Notes: generated by a model not told the origin, from the letters alone. A stretch of 64,000 bases of DNA from Streptomyces sp. NBC_01317 (GCF_035961655.1 NZ_CP108393.1:7463501-7527500); one strand, 5' to 3'. Counted from the first letter of the stretch, positions 21,493-30,033 are shown. Numbers and translations are program-made.

Positions 21493-22683
21493 ATGCCGAA
21501 GCCCCCGGAAATCCCTCTGCACAACCGCCGGGTCGGACTCGATCCGCTGCCCGAACTGGGCCGTACGAGCCGGGAGTGCCCGTTCGCGGAGACCCCCGCG
21601 CCGGGCACCTCGGCCCGTGCCTGGCTCGCGTCGGGCAACGAGACGGTACGTACGGTCCTCGGCGACGCCGCGCGGTTCAGCACCCTGCCGCCCGCGGACA
21701 GCAAGGAGGACTCCCGCCGGCTCATCCAGCCGGGCAACCTCCTCCAGTACGACCCGCCCGAGCACACCCGGCTCCGGCAGCTGCTCACACCGGAGTTCAC
21801 GCTGCGCCGCATGCGCAGGCTGGAGCCACTGATCGCGGACATCGTGGCCGACCGCCTCGACGCCCTCGAACTGGCCGGTCCGCCCGCCGACTTCATGCGG
21901 CACTTCGCCTGGCCCGTGCCCGGACTGGTGAGCTGCGCGCTGCTCGGCATCCCCCGCGACGACCACGCAGAACTGGCCCGCAACCTTGATGTCACCCGCG
22001 CCACCAACCGCAGCCGCGAACAGCAACAGGCGGCGGGCAAGGCCTACATGGCGTACATGCACAAACTGATCGGACAGAAGCGGCGCGCCCCCGGCGACGA
22101 CCTGCTCAGCAGACTGATCCGGGAGCACGGCGACGACATCACCGACGACGAACTGGTCGGGACAGCCGCCACGACCATGGCGGCCGGGTTCGAGAACGTC
22201 GCGGGCACCCTGGGCCTCGGCGCCCTGGCGCTGATGCGGCACCCGGATCAACTGGCCCTGTTCCAGGACAGTCCCGAGGTGGTCGACCGGGCCGTCGAGG
22301 AGCTGATCCGGTACGTCTCCGTCATCGCCACGGCCTCGCCGCGCACCGCGCTGGAGGACCTGACCATCGAGGGGCACGAGGTCAAGGCGGGGGAGACCGT
22401 GGTGTGTTCCCTGATGGCGGTCAACCGGTTCGAGCCCACGGAGCCGCCACAGCCCTCGCGCGAAGAACTCGACATCACCCGCGAGATCTCCTCCCACCTG
22501 GCCTTCGGACACGGCATCCACTACTGCCTGGGCGCCCCGCTCACCCGGCTGACCCTCCGGATCGCCTTCCCCGCCCTGCTCGCGCGCTTCCCCAAGCTGC
22601 GACCGGCGGTCCCGCCGGAGGAGCTGCGCTACCGCACACTGGCCCCCAACTACGGCGTCGACGCGCTGCCGGTCACCTGGTAG
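21493..22683 (+). CDS. Cytochrome P450, Oxy-like aryl cross-linking type (1)
   Basis: 396 residues from ATG 21493, preceded by AAAGGGAA; an in-frame start at 21361 would add an unrelated leader. Heme-thiolate motif FGHGIHYCLG (Cys345) and K-helix ELIRY are present. In the I-helix the usual acid-Thr pair is Glu-Asn (Asn235); loss of this Thr is known for OxyB-type glycopeptide P450s that couple aromatic side chains instead of hydroxylating. The region before the heme loop is shortened or rewritten (VNRFEPTEPP, then EELDITRE). With an X domain in the terminal NRPS, the likely role is phenol coupling (C-O-D or another ring) of the carrier-bound peptide, with electrons from the nearby ferredoxin. 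It is first in a run P450-P450-ferredoxin-carrier. Which ring it makes cannot be told from sequence alone. Confidence 0.9.
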   Translation: MPKPPEIPLHNRRVGLDPLPELGRTSRECPFAETPAPGTSARAWLASGNETVRTVLGDAARFSTLPPADSKEDSRRLIQPGNLLQYDPPEHTRLRQLLTPEFTLRRMRRLEPLIADIVADRLDALELAGPPADFMRHFAWPVPGLVSCALLGIPRDDHAELARNLDVTRATNRSREQQQAAGKAYMAYMHKLIGQKRRAPGDDLLSRLIREHGDDITDDELVGTAATTMAAGFENVAGTLGLGALALMRHPDQLALFQDSPEVVDRAVEELIRYVSVIATASPRTALEDLTIEGHEVKAGETVVCSLMAVNRFEPTEPPQPSREELDITREISSHLAFGHGIHYCLGAPLTRLTLRIAFPALLARFPKLRPAVPPEELRYRTLAPNYGVDALPVTW

Positions 22684-22691
22684 GGGGCGGC

Positions 22692-23900
22692 ATGCCACGC
22701 GAAACGCCGGCCGTGCCCGTACACACCCGCCGGACACGCTTCGACCCCGCGGACGACCTGCGTACGCTCACCGGCGGACGCCCTGTCGTGCGCCTGCCCG
22801 TGGGCCCCGGCACGGACGGACGGCCCGTCTGGCTGGTCACCGGGTACGAGGAAGTGCGCCAGGTCCTCGGCGACCACACCCGCTTCTCCACCCGCCGCCG
22901 TACCGGCCCCGCGCGACCACCGGACGCGCCGGGCCCCGATCGGCCGGAGCAGGCTGTCGGCCAGCTGATGGACTACGACCCGCCCGAGCACACCCGGCTG
23001 CGCCGGATGCTGACGCCGGAGTTCACCCTCCGCCGCCTGCGCGGGATGGAGCCGTACATCGCCCGGACCGTGGCGGAGCGCCTGGACGCCATGGAACGGG
23101 TGGGGCCGCCGGCCGACCTGGTGGAGAGGTTCGCGTCGCCCGTGCCGGGCGCGGTGCTGTGCGAGCTGATCGGAGTGCCCCGTGACGACCGTGACGACTT
23201 CCTGCGCCGGGGCCACGCGCACCTGGAGGCCGCGCGGGGCAGACAGCGCCGTGCCGCCGCCGGGGAGTCGTTCCTGCGCTACCTCTCCGGTCTGGTGGAA
23301 CGCCGGCGCAAGGAGCCGGACGACGGTTTCCTCGGCGCTCTCGTGCGCGACCACGGCGACGAGCTGACCGACGAGGAACTGCGCGGCTTGTGCGTTCTGT
23401 TGATGCTCGCGGGACTGGACAACATCTCCGGCATGATCGGCCTGGGCACGCTGGTCCTGCTGGAACACCCGGCCGAACTGGCCGCCCTGCGCCAGGACAC
23501 GGGGACCGCCGACCGCGTCATCGACGAACTGCTGCGCTACCTGTCCGTCCCGCACGCCCCGACCCCCCGGATCGCTCGGGAGGACGTCGTCATCGGCGGG
23601 GAGCTGGTCCGCGCGGGTGAGAACGTCGTGTGCTCCCTGCCGATGGCCAACCGGGACCCCGCGCTCACCCCGGACCCCGACCGCTTCGACCCCGGCCGCG
23701 ACCCGGTGCCCCACGTCGCTTTCGGACACGGCATCCACCACTGCCTGGGCGCCGCGCTGGCCCGTATCGAACTGCGCGTCGCACTCACGGCCCTGGTGGA
23801 GCGCTTCCCCGGGCTGCGCCCGGCGGTCCCCGCCGACGAGGTGCGCTTCCGGGTCCGTTCGCCCGCCTACGGGCTGGAACGGCTGCCGGTCGCCTGGTGA
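22692..23900 (+). CDS. Cytochrome P450, Oxy-like aryl cross-linking type (2)
   Basis: 402 residues; starts 8 bp after the preceding P450 stop behind GGGGGCGG. Motifs: heme loop FGHGIHHCLG (Cys351), K-helix ELLRY, conserved early motif DYDPPEHTRLR shared with its neighbour, and I-helix LAGLDNISG, where Asn244 stands in place of the oxygen-activating Thr, as in the first P450. The two proteins are clearly paralogous over most of their length. A pair of Oxy-like P450s matches the number found in type V pathways such as complestatin and kistamicin, whereas vancomycin- and teicoplanin-type clusters have three or four. The inferred role is the second aromatic cross-link on the NRPS-bound peptide. 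A beta-hydroxylase role (OxyD type) is less likely because no dedicated A-T didomain partner is seen here. Confidence 0.9.
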   Translation: MPRETPAVPVHTRRTRFDPADDLRTLTGGRPVVRLPVGPGTDGRPVWLVTGYEEVRQVLGDHTRFSTRRRTGPARPPDAPGPDRPEQAVGQLMDYDPPEHTRLRRMLTPEFTLRRLRGMEPYIARTVAERLDAMERVGPPADLVERFASPVPGAVLCELIGVPRDDRDDFLRRGHAHLEAARGRQRRAAAGESFLRYLSGLVERRRKEPDDGFLGALVRDHGDELTDEELRGLCVLLMLAGLDNISGMIGLGTLVLLEHPAELAALRQDTGTADRVIDELLRYLSVPHAPTPRIAREDVVIGGELVRAGENVVCSLPMANRDPALTPDPDRFDPGRDPVPHVAFGHGIHHCLGAALARIELRVALTALVERFPGLRPAVPADEVRFRVRSPAYGLERLPVAW

Positions 23901-23980
23901 GAGGAAGACAAACAGAAGGCGGAGGAGCGAGCGGAGGAGCGAGCAGAGAGGCGAGCGGAGGAGGGGGAGAAGAAGGGCGC

Positions 23981-24223
23981 ATGGACGGACAGTTGGAGGT
24001 CGAGGTCGACCGCGGCAGATGCGTGGGCGGCGGGATGTGCGTGCTGTTCGTGCCCGTGGTCTTCGACCAGTCGGACGACGACGGCAAGGTCCTGCTCAAG
24101 ATCCCGGTGCCGGGCGCCGGGCTGACCGGATCGGTGCGGGGGGCCGCGAAGCGATGCCCCTCGGGCGCGATCACGCTCCATGAACGGCAAGGGGACGCCA
24201 TGAACACGAGGGAGAGAACATGA
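23981..24223 (+). CDS. [3Fe-4S] ferredoxin
   Basis: 80 residues, cytoplasmic. Cysteines at 14, 20 and 59 (CVGGGMC and CPSG) with Gly in place of the fourth ligand define the small single-cluster ferredoxins that feed electrons to actinobacterial P450s; the FDQSDDDG segment between them is also typical. The start at ATG 23981 follows a purine-rich stretch (23901-23975) with repeated GGAG, one of which serves as ribosome site. It lies directly after the two P450 genes and overlaps the next gene by ATGA, so it is almost certainly their redox partner. No ferredoxin reductase is in the window; a housekeeping one would be needed. Confidence 0.92.
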   Translation: MDGQLEVEVDRGRCVGGGMCVLFVPVVFDQSDDDGKVLLKIPVPGAGLTGSVRGAAKRCPSGAITLHERQGDAMNTRERT

Positions 24224-24537
24224 TCAAGGGCAACGCGGCACAGGGGGGCCCGGGGGACGTACGCCGTTTTGTCGTCTCCCTGTGGTGCGCGGAACTCGGT
24301 GTGCCCGACGTGGGCGACACGGACGACTTCTTCGCCCTCGGGGGGCATTCGCTGGCGGCGCTGAACGTCCTGACCGACGTCGAGGACGCCTTCCAGGTCG
24401 AGCTGGACCTGCGTACCGTCTTCGAGCACCCGACCCTGTCGGACTTCGTCTCGATGCTGGCCTCGCTCGCCGGCGTCACGCCCGCAGAGCCCGAGAGCGC
24501 CCGTGCGGTGGCCACGGTCTCCGGCAGCGCCGCCTGA
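24220..24537 (+). CDS. Free-standing peptidyl/acyl carrier protein
   Basis: 105 residues. A phosphopantetheine-binding motif GGHSL (Ser44) sits in a typical four-helix carrier fold, with a low-complexity C-terminal tail. The start codon overlaps the ferredoxin stop (ATGA), so the two are translationally coupled. No free-standing A domain or ketosynthase is adjacent. In glycopeptide pathways single carriers hold Tyr for beta-hydroxylation by a P450, and in lipopeptide pathways they hold a starter acyl group; either is possible. The coupling to P450s and ferredoxin favours an aminoacyl carrier for an oxidative step, loaded in trans by an NRPS A domain, but this is inference. It ends just before a strong hairpin, so it is the last gene of this operon. 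Confidence 0.9.
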   Translation: MIKGNAAQGGPGDVRRFVVSLWCAELGVPDVGDTDDFFALGGHSLAALNVLTDVEDAFQVELDLRTVFEHPTLSDFVSMLASLAGVTPAEPESARAVATVSGSAA

Positions 24538-24560
24538 CGGACGCGACACCTACGTACACC

Positions 24561-24619
24561 CGTGGCCCGGTGGGGCAGCGGGACGAGACGGTTTCGTCCC
24601 GCTGCCCCACCGGGCCACG
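24561..24619 (+). terminator. Perfect 26-bp hairpin after the P450 operon
   Basis: Arms 24561-24586 and 24594-24619 are perfectly complementary over 26 bp with a 7-nt loop (GACGGTT). It lies 23 bp after the carrier-protein stop and 90 bp before the lipoprotein gene. No T-run follows. Confidence 0.9.
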
Positions 24620-24709
24620 TCGTGTTCTCGGTGTCCTGGATGTCATGGGTGGTGCTGGTGCCCTCTTCTGTGTCCGCCGTGTGACCGGTCGCTGCGTAGA
24701 ACTGAGCGC

Positions 24710-25276
24710 ATGTTCTCTCTGAAGAAGCGAGCTCTCTCGCACACCACGCTGGCCGCGTCGGCGCTCGCCGTCGCCCTCTGCCTGACCGGCTGCTCCGACG
24801 ACGGCAAGAGCGACACCGTCGGCAGCGACGTCGGCGCAGGGGCGGCGGCCTCCCCTACCAGTCCCTTCGACAAGGCCTTGGACTACGCCGAGTGCATGCG
24901 GTCCAACGGCGTCCCCGGCTTCCCCGACCCGCAGCAGGACAGCGGCGGCGTCCGGATCAGCCCCGGTGACGTCGACCCGAACTCCGCCGGCTACCAGAAG
25001 GCGGAGTCGGCCTGCCGCGACAAGATGCCACAAGGCCAGGGCGGCCCCGGTGGTGGCGGCGGCCAGCTCGACTCCGCCAAGGTCGCCGAGTGGGCCAAGT
25101 GCCTCCGGGAGAACGGTCTCGCCAAGCTGCCCGACCCGGAGATCAACGGCGGCAACATGACGATCGACCCCAAGGCCGCCGGGATCACGCCCGAGGAGTT
25201 CCAGCAGGCGCAGCAGGCCTGCCAGGACAAGTACCCGGGCGGTGGCCTGATGCTGGGACCGGGGCCGGGTCAGTGA
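24710..25276 (+). CDS. Secreted lipoprotein with duplicated Cys-pair domain
   Basis: 188 residues. Lipobox LTGC after a hydrophobic N-terminus marks a lipoprotein anchored outside the membrane. The mature part is an internal duplication: unit 1 (AECMRSNGVPGFPDP ... ESACRDKMP) and unit 2 (AKCLRENGLAKLPDP ... QQACQDKYP), each with two Cys about 40-50 residues apart, probably a disulfide. The units are joined by a Gly-rich linker and the tail is Gly/Pro-rich. The start is ATG 24710; a ribosome site is weak (GAGCG), so translation may be leaderless or inefficient. Its stop overlaps the GTG of the adaptor gene, so it belongs to the export operon and may be an accessory subunit. Similar small lipoproteins often precede MacAB-like systems in actinomycetes; function unknown. 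Confidence 0.85.
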   Translation: MFSLKKRALSHTTLAASALAVALCLTGCSDDGKSDTVGSDVGAGAAASPTSPFDKALDYAECMRSNGVPGFPDPQQDSGGVRISPGDVDPNSAGYQKAESACRDKMPQGQGGPGGGGGQLDSAKVAEWAKCLRENGLAKLPDPEINGGNMTIDPKAAGITPEEFQQAQQACQDKYPGGGLMLGPGPGQ

Positions 25277-26592
25277 CCACCTCCGACGAGACCGAACTCG
25301 CCGTGCGCGGCGAAGAACCGAACGCCCTGGAACGCAGGACACCCGGCACGCCGCCGGTCCCCGCGTCCGAGGGGACCGGCGAGCCCCTCGCCACCAGGAG
25401 CGACGACGGCGGATCCGGCGACGGCGACCAGGAGTCGGGCCGCGGCGGGCGAAGGCGCCGCCCGCTGCGTACGGTACTGCTCATCGCGATCGCGGTCGCC
25501 GTGGCCGCGACGGCGGGCATGGCCGCCTCCGGAGTCCTCGGCAGCGACGGAGAGAGCGCCGCGAGCGCCGCTCCCTCCGGGCCGCCCGCCACGACCAAGG
25601 TGCAGCGCACCACGCTGACCGACACCGAGACGGTGGACGGCAACCTCAGCTACGGCGACGCGACCGACGTCCAGGCCCCGGCCGCCTCGGGCGGAGCCGG
25701 CTCGGGCGGCGGCCAGCAGGGCTCCGGCGATACCGGCGCCGGGGTCATCACCTGGCTGCCGAGCGACGGCGTCGTCCTTGAACGCGGCGACACCGTCTAC
25801 CGCGTGGGACAGGAGAAGGTGCCGCTGCTGTACGGCTCCATTCCCCTGTACCGCACCCTGGAGACCGGGAACGAGGGCGAGGACGTGAAGATCCTTGAGA
25901 AGAACCTGAAGGCCCTCGGCTACACCGGCTTCACCGTTGACGACACCTATACGTCCAGCACCGCGGAAGCCGTCGAGGACTGGCAGGAGGACCTGGACCG
26001 GGAGGAGACCGGCACCGTCCAGGTCGGCGACGCGGTCGTGGCCTCCGGCCCCCGCCGCGTCGCCGAGGTCAAGTCGGTGCCCGGCGCCCTGCTCAGCGGC
26101 AGCCTGCTGTCCCTGACGGGCACCTCGCGCGTGGTGAACGTCGACCTCGACCCGCAGTTCGAGGACCTCGTCAAGGAGGGCACGAAGGCGACCGTCACCC
26201 TCCCCGACGACACCACCGTCGAGGCCGTGGTGACCGACATCGGCACCCCGCCGCCCGCGCAGAGCGGCTCCGGCGGCGACGCGGGCCAGCAGCCCGAGGG
26301 CGGCAGCGACACCGCCACCATCCCCGTACAGCTGAAGATCAAGGAGCAGAAGAAGCTGGGGCGGTACCAGGCCGCGCAGGTCGACGTGGTCCTCAAGGCC
26401 GAGACCCGCGAGGACGTCCTCGCCGTCCCCGTCAACGCGCTGACCGCGCAGCGGGGCGGCTACGCGCTGGAGGCCGTGACCGACAAGGGCGTCGAGTACG
26501 TCCCGGTCAAGCTCGGCATGTTCGCCGGCAACCTGGTCGAGGTGACCGGGGCGGCCGTCAAGGAAGGCATGGTCGTGGGGGTTCCCAAGTGA
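25273..26592 (+). CDS. HlyD/MacA-like efflux adaptor with peptidoglycan-binding domain
   Basis: 439 residues from a GTG that overlaps the lipoprotein stop. A ~60-residue charged cytoplasmic N-terminus precedes one transmembrane helix (~65-90, LLIAIAVAVAATAGMAA), then an extracytoplasmic part with a barrel-sandwich-like segment, an inserted peptidoglycan-binding type 1 domain (GNEGEDVKILEKNLKALGY, ~195-240) and a C-terminal beta-barrel region ending in GMVVGVPK. This is the layout of Gram-positive MacA-like membrane-fusion proteins, which cannot contact an outer-membrane channel; the wall-binding module would hold the adaptor against peptidoglycan. It is translationally coupled to the ATPase gene (GTGA). 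It probably works with the next two genes to export a compound, plausibly the peptide made by the neighbouring NRPS. Confidence 0.88.
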   Translation: MTTSDETELAVRGEEPNALERRTPGTPPVPASEGTGEPLATRSDDGGSGDGDQESGRGGRRRRPLRTVLLIAIAVAVAATAGMAASGVLGSDGESAASAAPSGPPATTKVQRTTLTDTETVDGNLSYGDATDVQAPAASGGAGSGGGQQGSGDTGAGVITWLPSDGVVLERGDTVYRVGQEKVPLLYGSIPLYRTLETGNEGEDVKILEKNLKALGYTGFTVDDTYTSSTAEAVEDWQEDLDREETGTVQVGDAVVASGPRRVAEVKSVPGALLSGSLLSLTGTSRVVNVDLDPQFEDLVKEGTKATVTLPDDTTVEAVVTDIGTPPPAQSGSGGDAGQQPEGGSDTATIPVQLKIKEQKKLGRYQAAQVDVVLKAETREDVLAVPVNALTAQRGGYALEAVTDKGVEYVPVKLGMFAGNLVEVTGAAVKEGMVVGVPK

Positions 26593-27314
26593 CCGGTCCG
26601 GCCCACCCCGTCGTACACCTGAGCGGGGTCACCAAGGCATACGGCGAGGTCCACGCCCTCCAGGGCGCCGACCTGGTCATCCGGCGCGGCGAACTGCTCG
26701 CCATCGTCGGCCCCTCCGGCTCGGGCAAGTCCACGATGCTGAACATCATGGGCACCCTCGACCGGCCCACCGCGGGCACGGTCCGCATCGACGGACATCT
26801 CACGGACGACCTCACCGACCGTGAACTGTCCGCGCTGCGGGCCCGCACCATCGGTTTTGTCTTCCAGCAGTTCCACCTGGCCCAGGGCGTACCGGCGGTG
26901 GACAGTGTCGCGGACGGGCTGCTCTACGGCGGCCGGCCGCGCGCCTGGCGCCGCCGGAAGGCGGAGGCCGCGCTGCGCCGGGTCGGCCTCGGCCACCGGC
27001 TCGACCACCAGCCGCACCAGCTGTCCGGCGGTGAGAAACAGCGGGTGGCCATCGCCCGCGCCGTACTCGGCGATCCGCCGCTGCTGCTGGCCGACGAGCC
27101 GACAGGAGCGCTCGACTCCCGCTCGGGCGCCGTGGTGATGGAACTGCTGCACGAACTGCACGAGGCGGGTACGACAGTGGTGGTCATCACGCACGACCAC
27201 GACATCGCCGCGTCCCTGCCCCGCGAGGTCCGGGTCAGGGACGGCCTGATCGAGTACGACTCCGGCCGCCCGGCGGCGCTCGCCGGCAGAGCCCCCCAGG
27301 AGATCACGTCATGA
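26589..27314 (+). CDS. MacB/LolD-type ABC transporter ATPase
   Basis: 241 residues. Walker A GPSGSGKST (~40-48), Q-loop in FVFQQFHL, signature LSGGEKQRVAIARA, Walker B LLLADEPTGALD and the switch His in VITHDHD are all present. The ADEPTGALD form and the downstream FtsX-fold permease place it in the MacB/LolD/FtsE group of mechanotransmission or lipid/peptide export systems. The GTG start overlaps the adaptor stop and its stop overlaps the permease ATG, so all are co-translated. Confidence 0.95.
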   Translation: MTGPAHPVVHLSGVTKAYGEVHALQGADLVIRRGELLAIVGPSGSGKSTMLNIMGTLDRPTAGTVRIDGHLTDDLTDRELSALRARTIGFVFQQFHLAQGVPAVDSVADGLLYGGRPRAWRRRKAEAALRRVGLGHRLDHQPHQLSGGEKQRVAIARAVLGDPPLLLADEPTGALDSRSGAVVMELLHELHEAGTTVVVITHDHDIAASLPREVRVRDGLIEYDSGRPAALAGRAPQEITS

Positions 27315-28567
27315 GCACGCTCCACACCGAGCCGGTGGCGGAGGAGCTGGACTCGCCGGCGCTGCCACCGCCCGTCCGTCCCAAGCCGGCCAGGATGGGC
27401 CCGGCGGACGTGGTGCGCGTGGGCGGTTCCGGCCTGCGGTCCCGGCCGATGCGGGTCTTCCTGTCCGCGCTCGGCATCGCCATCGGCATCGCCGCCATGG
27501 TCTCGGTGGTGGGCATCTCCAGCTCGTCCACCGAGGGGCTCAACCGCAGGCTCGCCGCCCTCGGGACCAACCTGCTCACCGTCACCCCCGGGCAGTCGAT
27601 CAGCGGCGACACCGCGCACCTGCCCGACGAGTCGATCGGCATGATCGGCGAGATCGGTGCCGTCGAGTCGGTGTCCGCCATCGGCAAGACGAGCGCGAAG
27701 GTCTATCGCAACGACCACATCCCCAAGGAGGAGACCGGCGGTCTCACCGTCAACGCGGCCCGTACGGACCTGCCGAAGAGCACCGGGGCGGAGATTGTGG
27801 ACGGTCGGTGGCTGAACGCTGCCAACAGCCGCTATCCGGCGGCCGTCCTCGGTGCCAAGGCGGCCCAGCAGCTCGGCGTGCACGAGGCCGGCGAGGACGT
27901 CCAGGTGTGGATCGGCGGACGCTGGTTCACGGTGGTCGGCCTGCTCGCCGCCAACGAACTTCTGCCGGAGCTGGACTCCGCGGCCCTCGTGGGATGGCCG
28001 GTCGCCGAGGAACTCCTGAACTTCGACGGGTATCCGACGGCCGTCTACACCCGTACCGACGAATCCGCGGTCGCCGACGTGCAGGCCGTCCTCGGTGCCA
28101 CCGCCAACCCCCAGAACCCCAGCGGCGTCAACGTCTCACGCCCCTCCGACGCCCTGGCCGCCAAGGAGGCCACCGACGACGCGCTCAGCGGACTGCTGCT
28201 GGGACTCGGCGGGGTGGCCCTGCTGGTGGGCGGTGTCGGTGTGGCCAACACGATGGTGATCTCCGTGCTGGAGCGCCGCTCCGAGATCGGCCTGCGCCGT
28301 TCCCTGGGTGCCACCCGGGGCCAGATCCGTACCCAGTTCCTGTCCGAGGCACTGCTCCTGTCCGCGCTCGGCGGACTCGGCGGCGTGCTGCTCGGCATCG
28401 GTGTCACGGCGGGCTACGCCGGTTACCAGGGCCTGCCGTCCGTCGTGCCGGTCTGGGCGATGGTCGGCGGCGTCGGCGCCACCCTTGTCATCGGCGGTCT
28501 CGCCGGCTTCTACCCGGCCGTACGCGCCGCCCGGCTGCCCCCTACGGAGGCCCTGGCCACCACCTGA
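27311..28567 (+). CDS. MacB-type FtsX-fold ABC transporter permease
   Basis: 418 residues. One transmembrane helix near 55-80, a large extracytoplasmic MacB core domain (~80-290), then three C-terminal helices (LLLGLGGVALLVGGVGVANTM, a segment near 345-375, and WAMVGGVGATLVIGGLAGFYP), with the family motif ERRSEIGLRRSLGATRGQIR between them. This four-helix layout is that of type VII ABC permeases. The ATG overlaps the ATPase stop (ATGA). It completes a lipoprotein-adaptor-ATPase-permease operon inside the NRPS cluster, between the P450 operon and the pathway activator, so export or self-protection is the likely job; a general role unrelated to the cluster cannot be excluded. Confidence 0.93.
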   Translation: MSTLHTEPVAEELDSPALPPPVRPKPARMGPADVVRVGGSGLRSRPMRVFLSALGIAIGIAAMVSVVGISSSSTEGLNRRLAALGTNLLTVTPGQSISGDTAHLPDESIGMIGEIGAVESVSAIGKTSAKVYRNDHIPKEETGGLTVNAARTDLPKSTGAEIVDGRWLNAANSRYPAAVLGAKAAQQLGVHEAGEDVQVWIGGRWFTVVGLLAANELLPELDSAALVGWPVAEELLNFDGYPTAVYTRTDESAVADVQAVLGATANPQNPSGVNVSRPSDALAAKEATDDALSGLLLGLGGVALLVGGVGVANTMVISVLERRSEIGLRRSLGATRGQIRTQFLSEALLLSALGGLGGVLLGIGVTAGYAGYQGLPSVVPVWAMVGGVGATLVIGGLAGFYPAVRAARLPPTEALATT

Positions 28568-28631
28568 TACGGCGGTGCCCCTGCCGGCCACCCCCGCCCG
28601 GCCGGGGCATCGCTCCTGTTCGTGGCTCGCC

Positions 28632-28673
28632 CGACCCTTACACCCCCCTAGGAAACAGGGGGCGTAAGGGTCG
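28632..28673 (+). terminator. Hairpin after the export operon
   Basis: Inverted repeat beginning CGACCCTTAC at 28632 pairs with the complementary end at 28664-28673 and continues through a C-tract/G-tract with one mismatch around a short loop. It lies 65 bp after the permease stop and has no T-run. Confidence 0.75.
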
Positions 28674-28929
28674 CTCAGGCTTTGCGAGCAGGGGTGTCGA
28701 TGTGCCGCAGGTGCTGTTAATTTCGGACACATCAGCGGAAGTACGACAACCGCTGAGATCTTTTGCACCACATCGTCAAGGGGGAGTCGAGAGCATTGGA
28801 AACTGGCTGGTTCCTGAGATCCCAGGCAAAGCGCTGTGAAGGTGCCGCACACGGGGTGCCGCGGCACGAAGACCTCACGCGGGCGGCGGCCTTCGGCCGT
28901 CCCGGCGACGGCGATTGAGAGGCGCCGGG
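28674..28929 (+). promoter_or_regulatory. Upstream region of the StrR-like regulator, with a candidate operator
   Basis: 256 bp between the export-operon terminator and the regulator start. It holds one notable element: a perfect 7-bp inverted repeat TCAGCGG / CCGCTGA (28732-28738 and 28750-28756) separated by exactly 11 nt. StrR-family activators bind palindromes with an 11-nt central spacer, so this is a candidate autoregulatory site, although the half-site differs from the streptomycin GTTCGAC type. GAGAGG at 28918 is the ribosome site for ATG 28930. Confidence 0.4.
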
Positions 28930-29919
28930 ATGGAACCCGAAGAGGAGGAACTCAATCAGCAGCCCGTCGTGGACATCGACATCGACACGCTCGACCTGTC
29001 GGGTTCGCCACGACTGGCCGGAGAGAGGCCGGAACACATTCAGATCCTGGCCGCGGTCCAGGATCCGCTGCCGCCCATCACGGTGCACCGGTCGACGATG
29101 CGTGTCATCGACGGCTTCCACCGGCTGAAGGCGACCCGCCTTCGGGGCGAACACACCATCGCCGCCAGGTTCTTCGACGGGGACGAGGCGGCGGCCTTCG
29201 TCCTGGCGGTGAAGCTGAACGTCGCCCACGGTCTGCCACTGACCCTGTCGGACCGCAAACGCGCCGCCGACCGCATCATCGTGACGCATCCCCAGTGGTC
29301 GGACCGACGGGTCGCCACCGTCACCGGGATCTCCCCGGGGACCGTCGGCGACCTCCGGCGCAGGATGAGCCCCGACATCGGGCCGAGCGGGCGCCGACTG
29401 GGCCAGGACGGCCGGCTGCGACCGGTCGACGGCAGTGTGGGGCGCCTCCAGGCACAGGAGCTGCTCGCCGCGAATCCGGGCCTGTCGTTGCGTCAGGTGG
29501 CCCATGCGGCGGGTATCTCCCCGGAGACGGCGCGCGACGTCCGCAACCGGCTGCGCAACGGCGAGGACCCGCTGCCGCGCAGACGCCGGGGAGCGGCGGA
29601 CACCCTGGCCGACCGGCCCAGGGCCGCGCCGCTGGGGCTCGCCCGCACGGGCCGGCGTCCCCACGGGGGGCCGGTCCTGGACCGGGCCGCGCTCGTGAGG
29701 CGCCTGACGGCCGACCCGGCCCTGCGGTTCACGGACACGGGGCGCAACCTGCTGCGCCTCCTCGCGCTGCACACGGTGCGTGAGGAGGAATGGGATGCCA
29801 TAGTCAACAACGTCCCTCCGCACTGCACGGACATCGTGGCCGACCTGGCCCGTCAGTTCGCCGACCTATGGTCGGAGTTCGCGGTCCGGGTCAGGGACGA
29901 GGTGCCGCAGACCGGCTGA
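28930..29919 (+). CDS. StrR-like (ParB-superfamily) pathway-specific activator
   Basis: 329 residues. The N-terminal ~100 residues have the ParB-like core (PLPPITVHRSTMRVIDGFHRL, ~48-68) found in StrR, Bbr and Tei15*, followed by a helix-turn-helix (DRRVATVTGISPGTVGDLR, ~120-140) and a second HTH-like segment (LSLRQVAHAAGISPETARDV). Length matches the family (about 320-350). The start is ATG 28930, six bases after GAGAGG; a TTG at 28915 is in frame but less likely. These regulators switch on glycopeptide and aminoglycoside clusters by binding palindromes upstream of biosynthetic operons. It sits alone between the export operon and the convergent hmaS, with a very strong hairpin after it. This is the only cluster-type regulator in the window. 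Confidence 0.93.
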   Translation: MEPEEEELNQQPVVDIDIDTLDLSGSPRLAGERPEHIQILAAVQDPLPPITVHRSTMRVIDGFHRLKATRLRGEHTIAARFFDGDEAAAFVLAVKLNVAHGLPLTLSDRKRAADRIIVTHPQWSDRRVATVTGISPGTVGDLRRRMSPDIGPSGRRLGQDGRLRPVDGSVGRLQAQELLAANPGLSLRQVAHAAGISPETARDVRNRLRNGEDPLPRRRRGAADTLADRPRAAPLGLARTGRRPHGGPVLDRAALVRRLTADPALRFTDTGRNLLRLLALHTVREEEWDAIVNNVPPHCTDIVADLARQFADLWSEFAVRVRDEVPQTG

Positions 29920-30033
29920 GCGGGCCGGGGAACCGGGCGTCCGAGTGTCGAAAGCGGACGGTTGGACGCCCGGGTTTCCCGCCCGATCCGGGAACTCGGT
30001 GCCGGCAATTCAGGGCCGGCGCTGCGGGACCGG

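Noticed and set aside
23901..23980. Purine-rich near-repeat (GGAGGAGCGAGC units) before the ferredoxin gene
   Set aside because: Too short and irregular for a functional repeat array; best read as slippage-prone sequence that also supplies ribosome sites.
28836..29783. An alternative 315-residue frame overlapping the StrR-like gene
   Set aside because: Arg/Gly/Pro-rich shadow; the StrR-like frame has the ParB-like core, HTH motifs and a good ribosome site.
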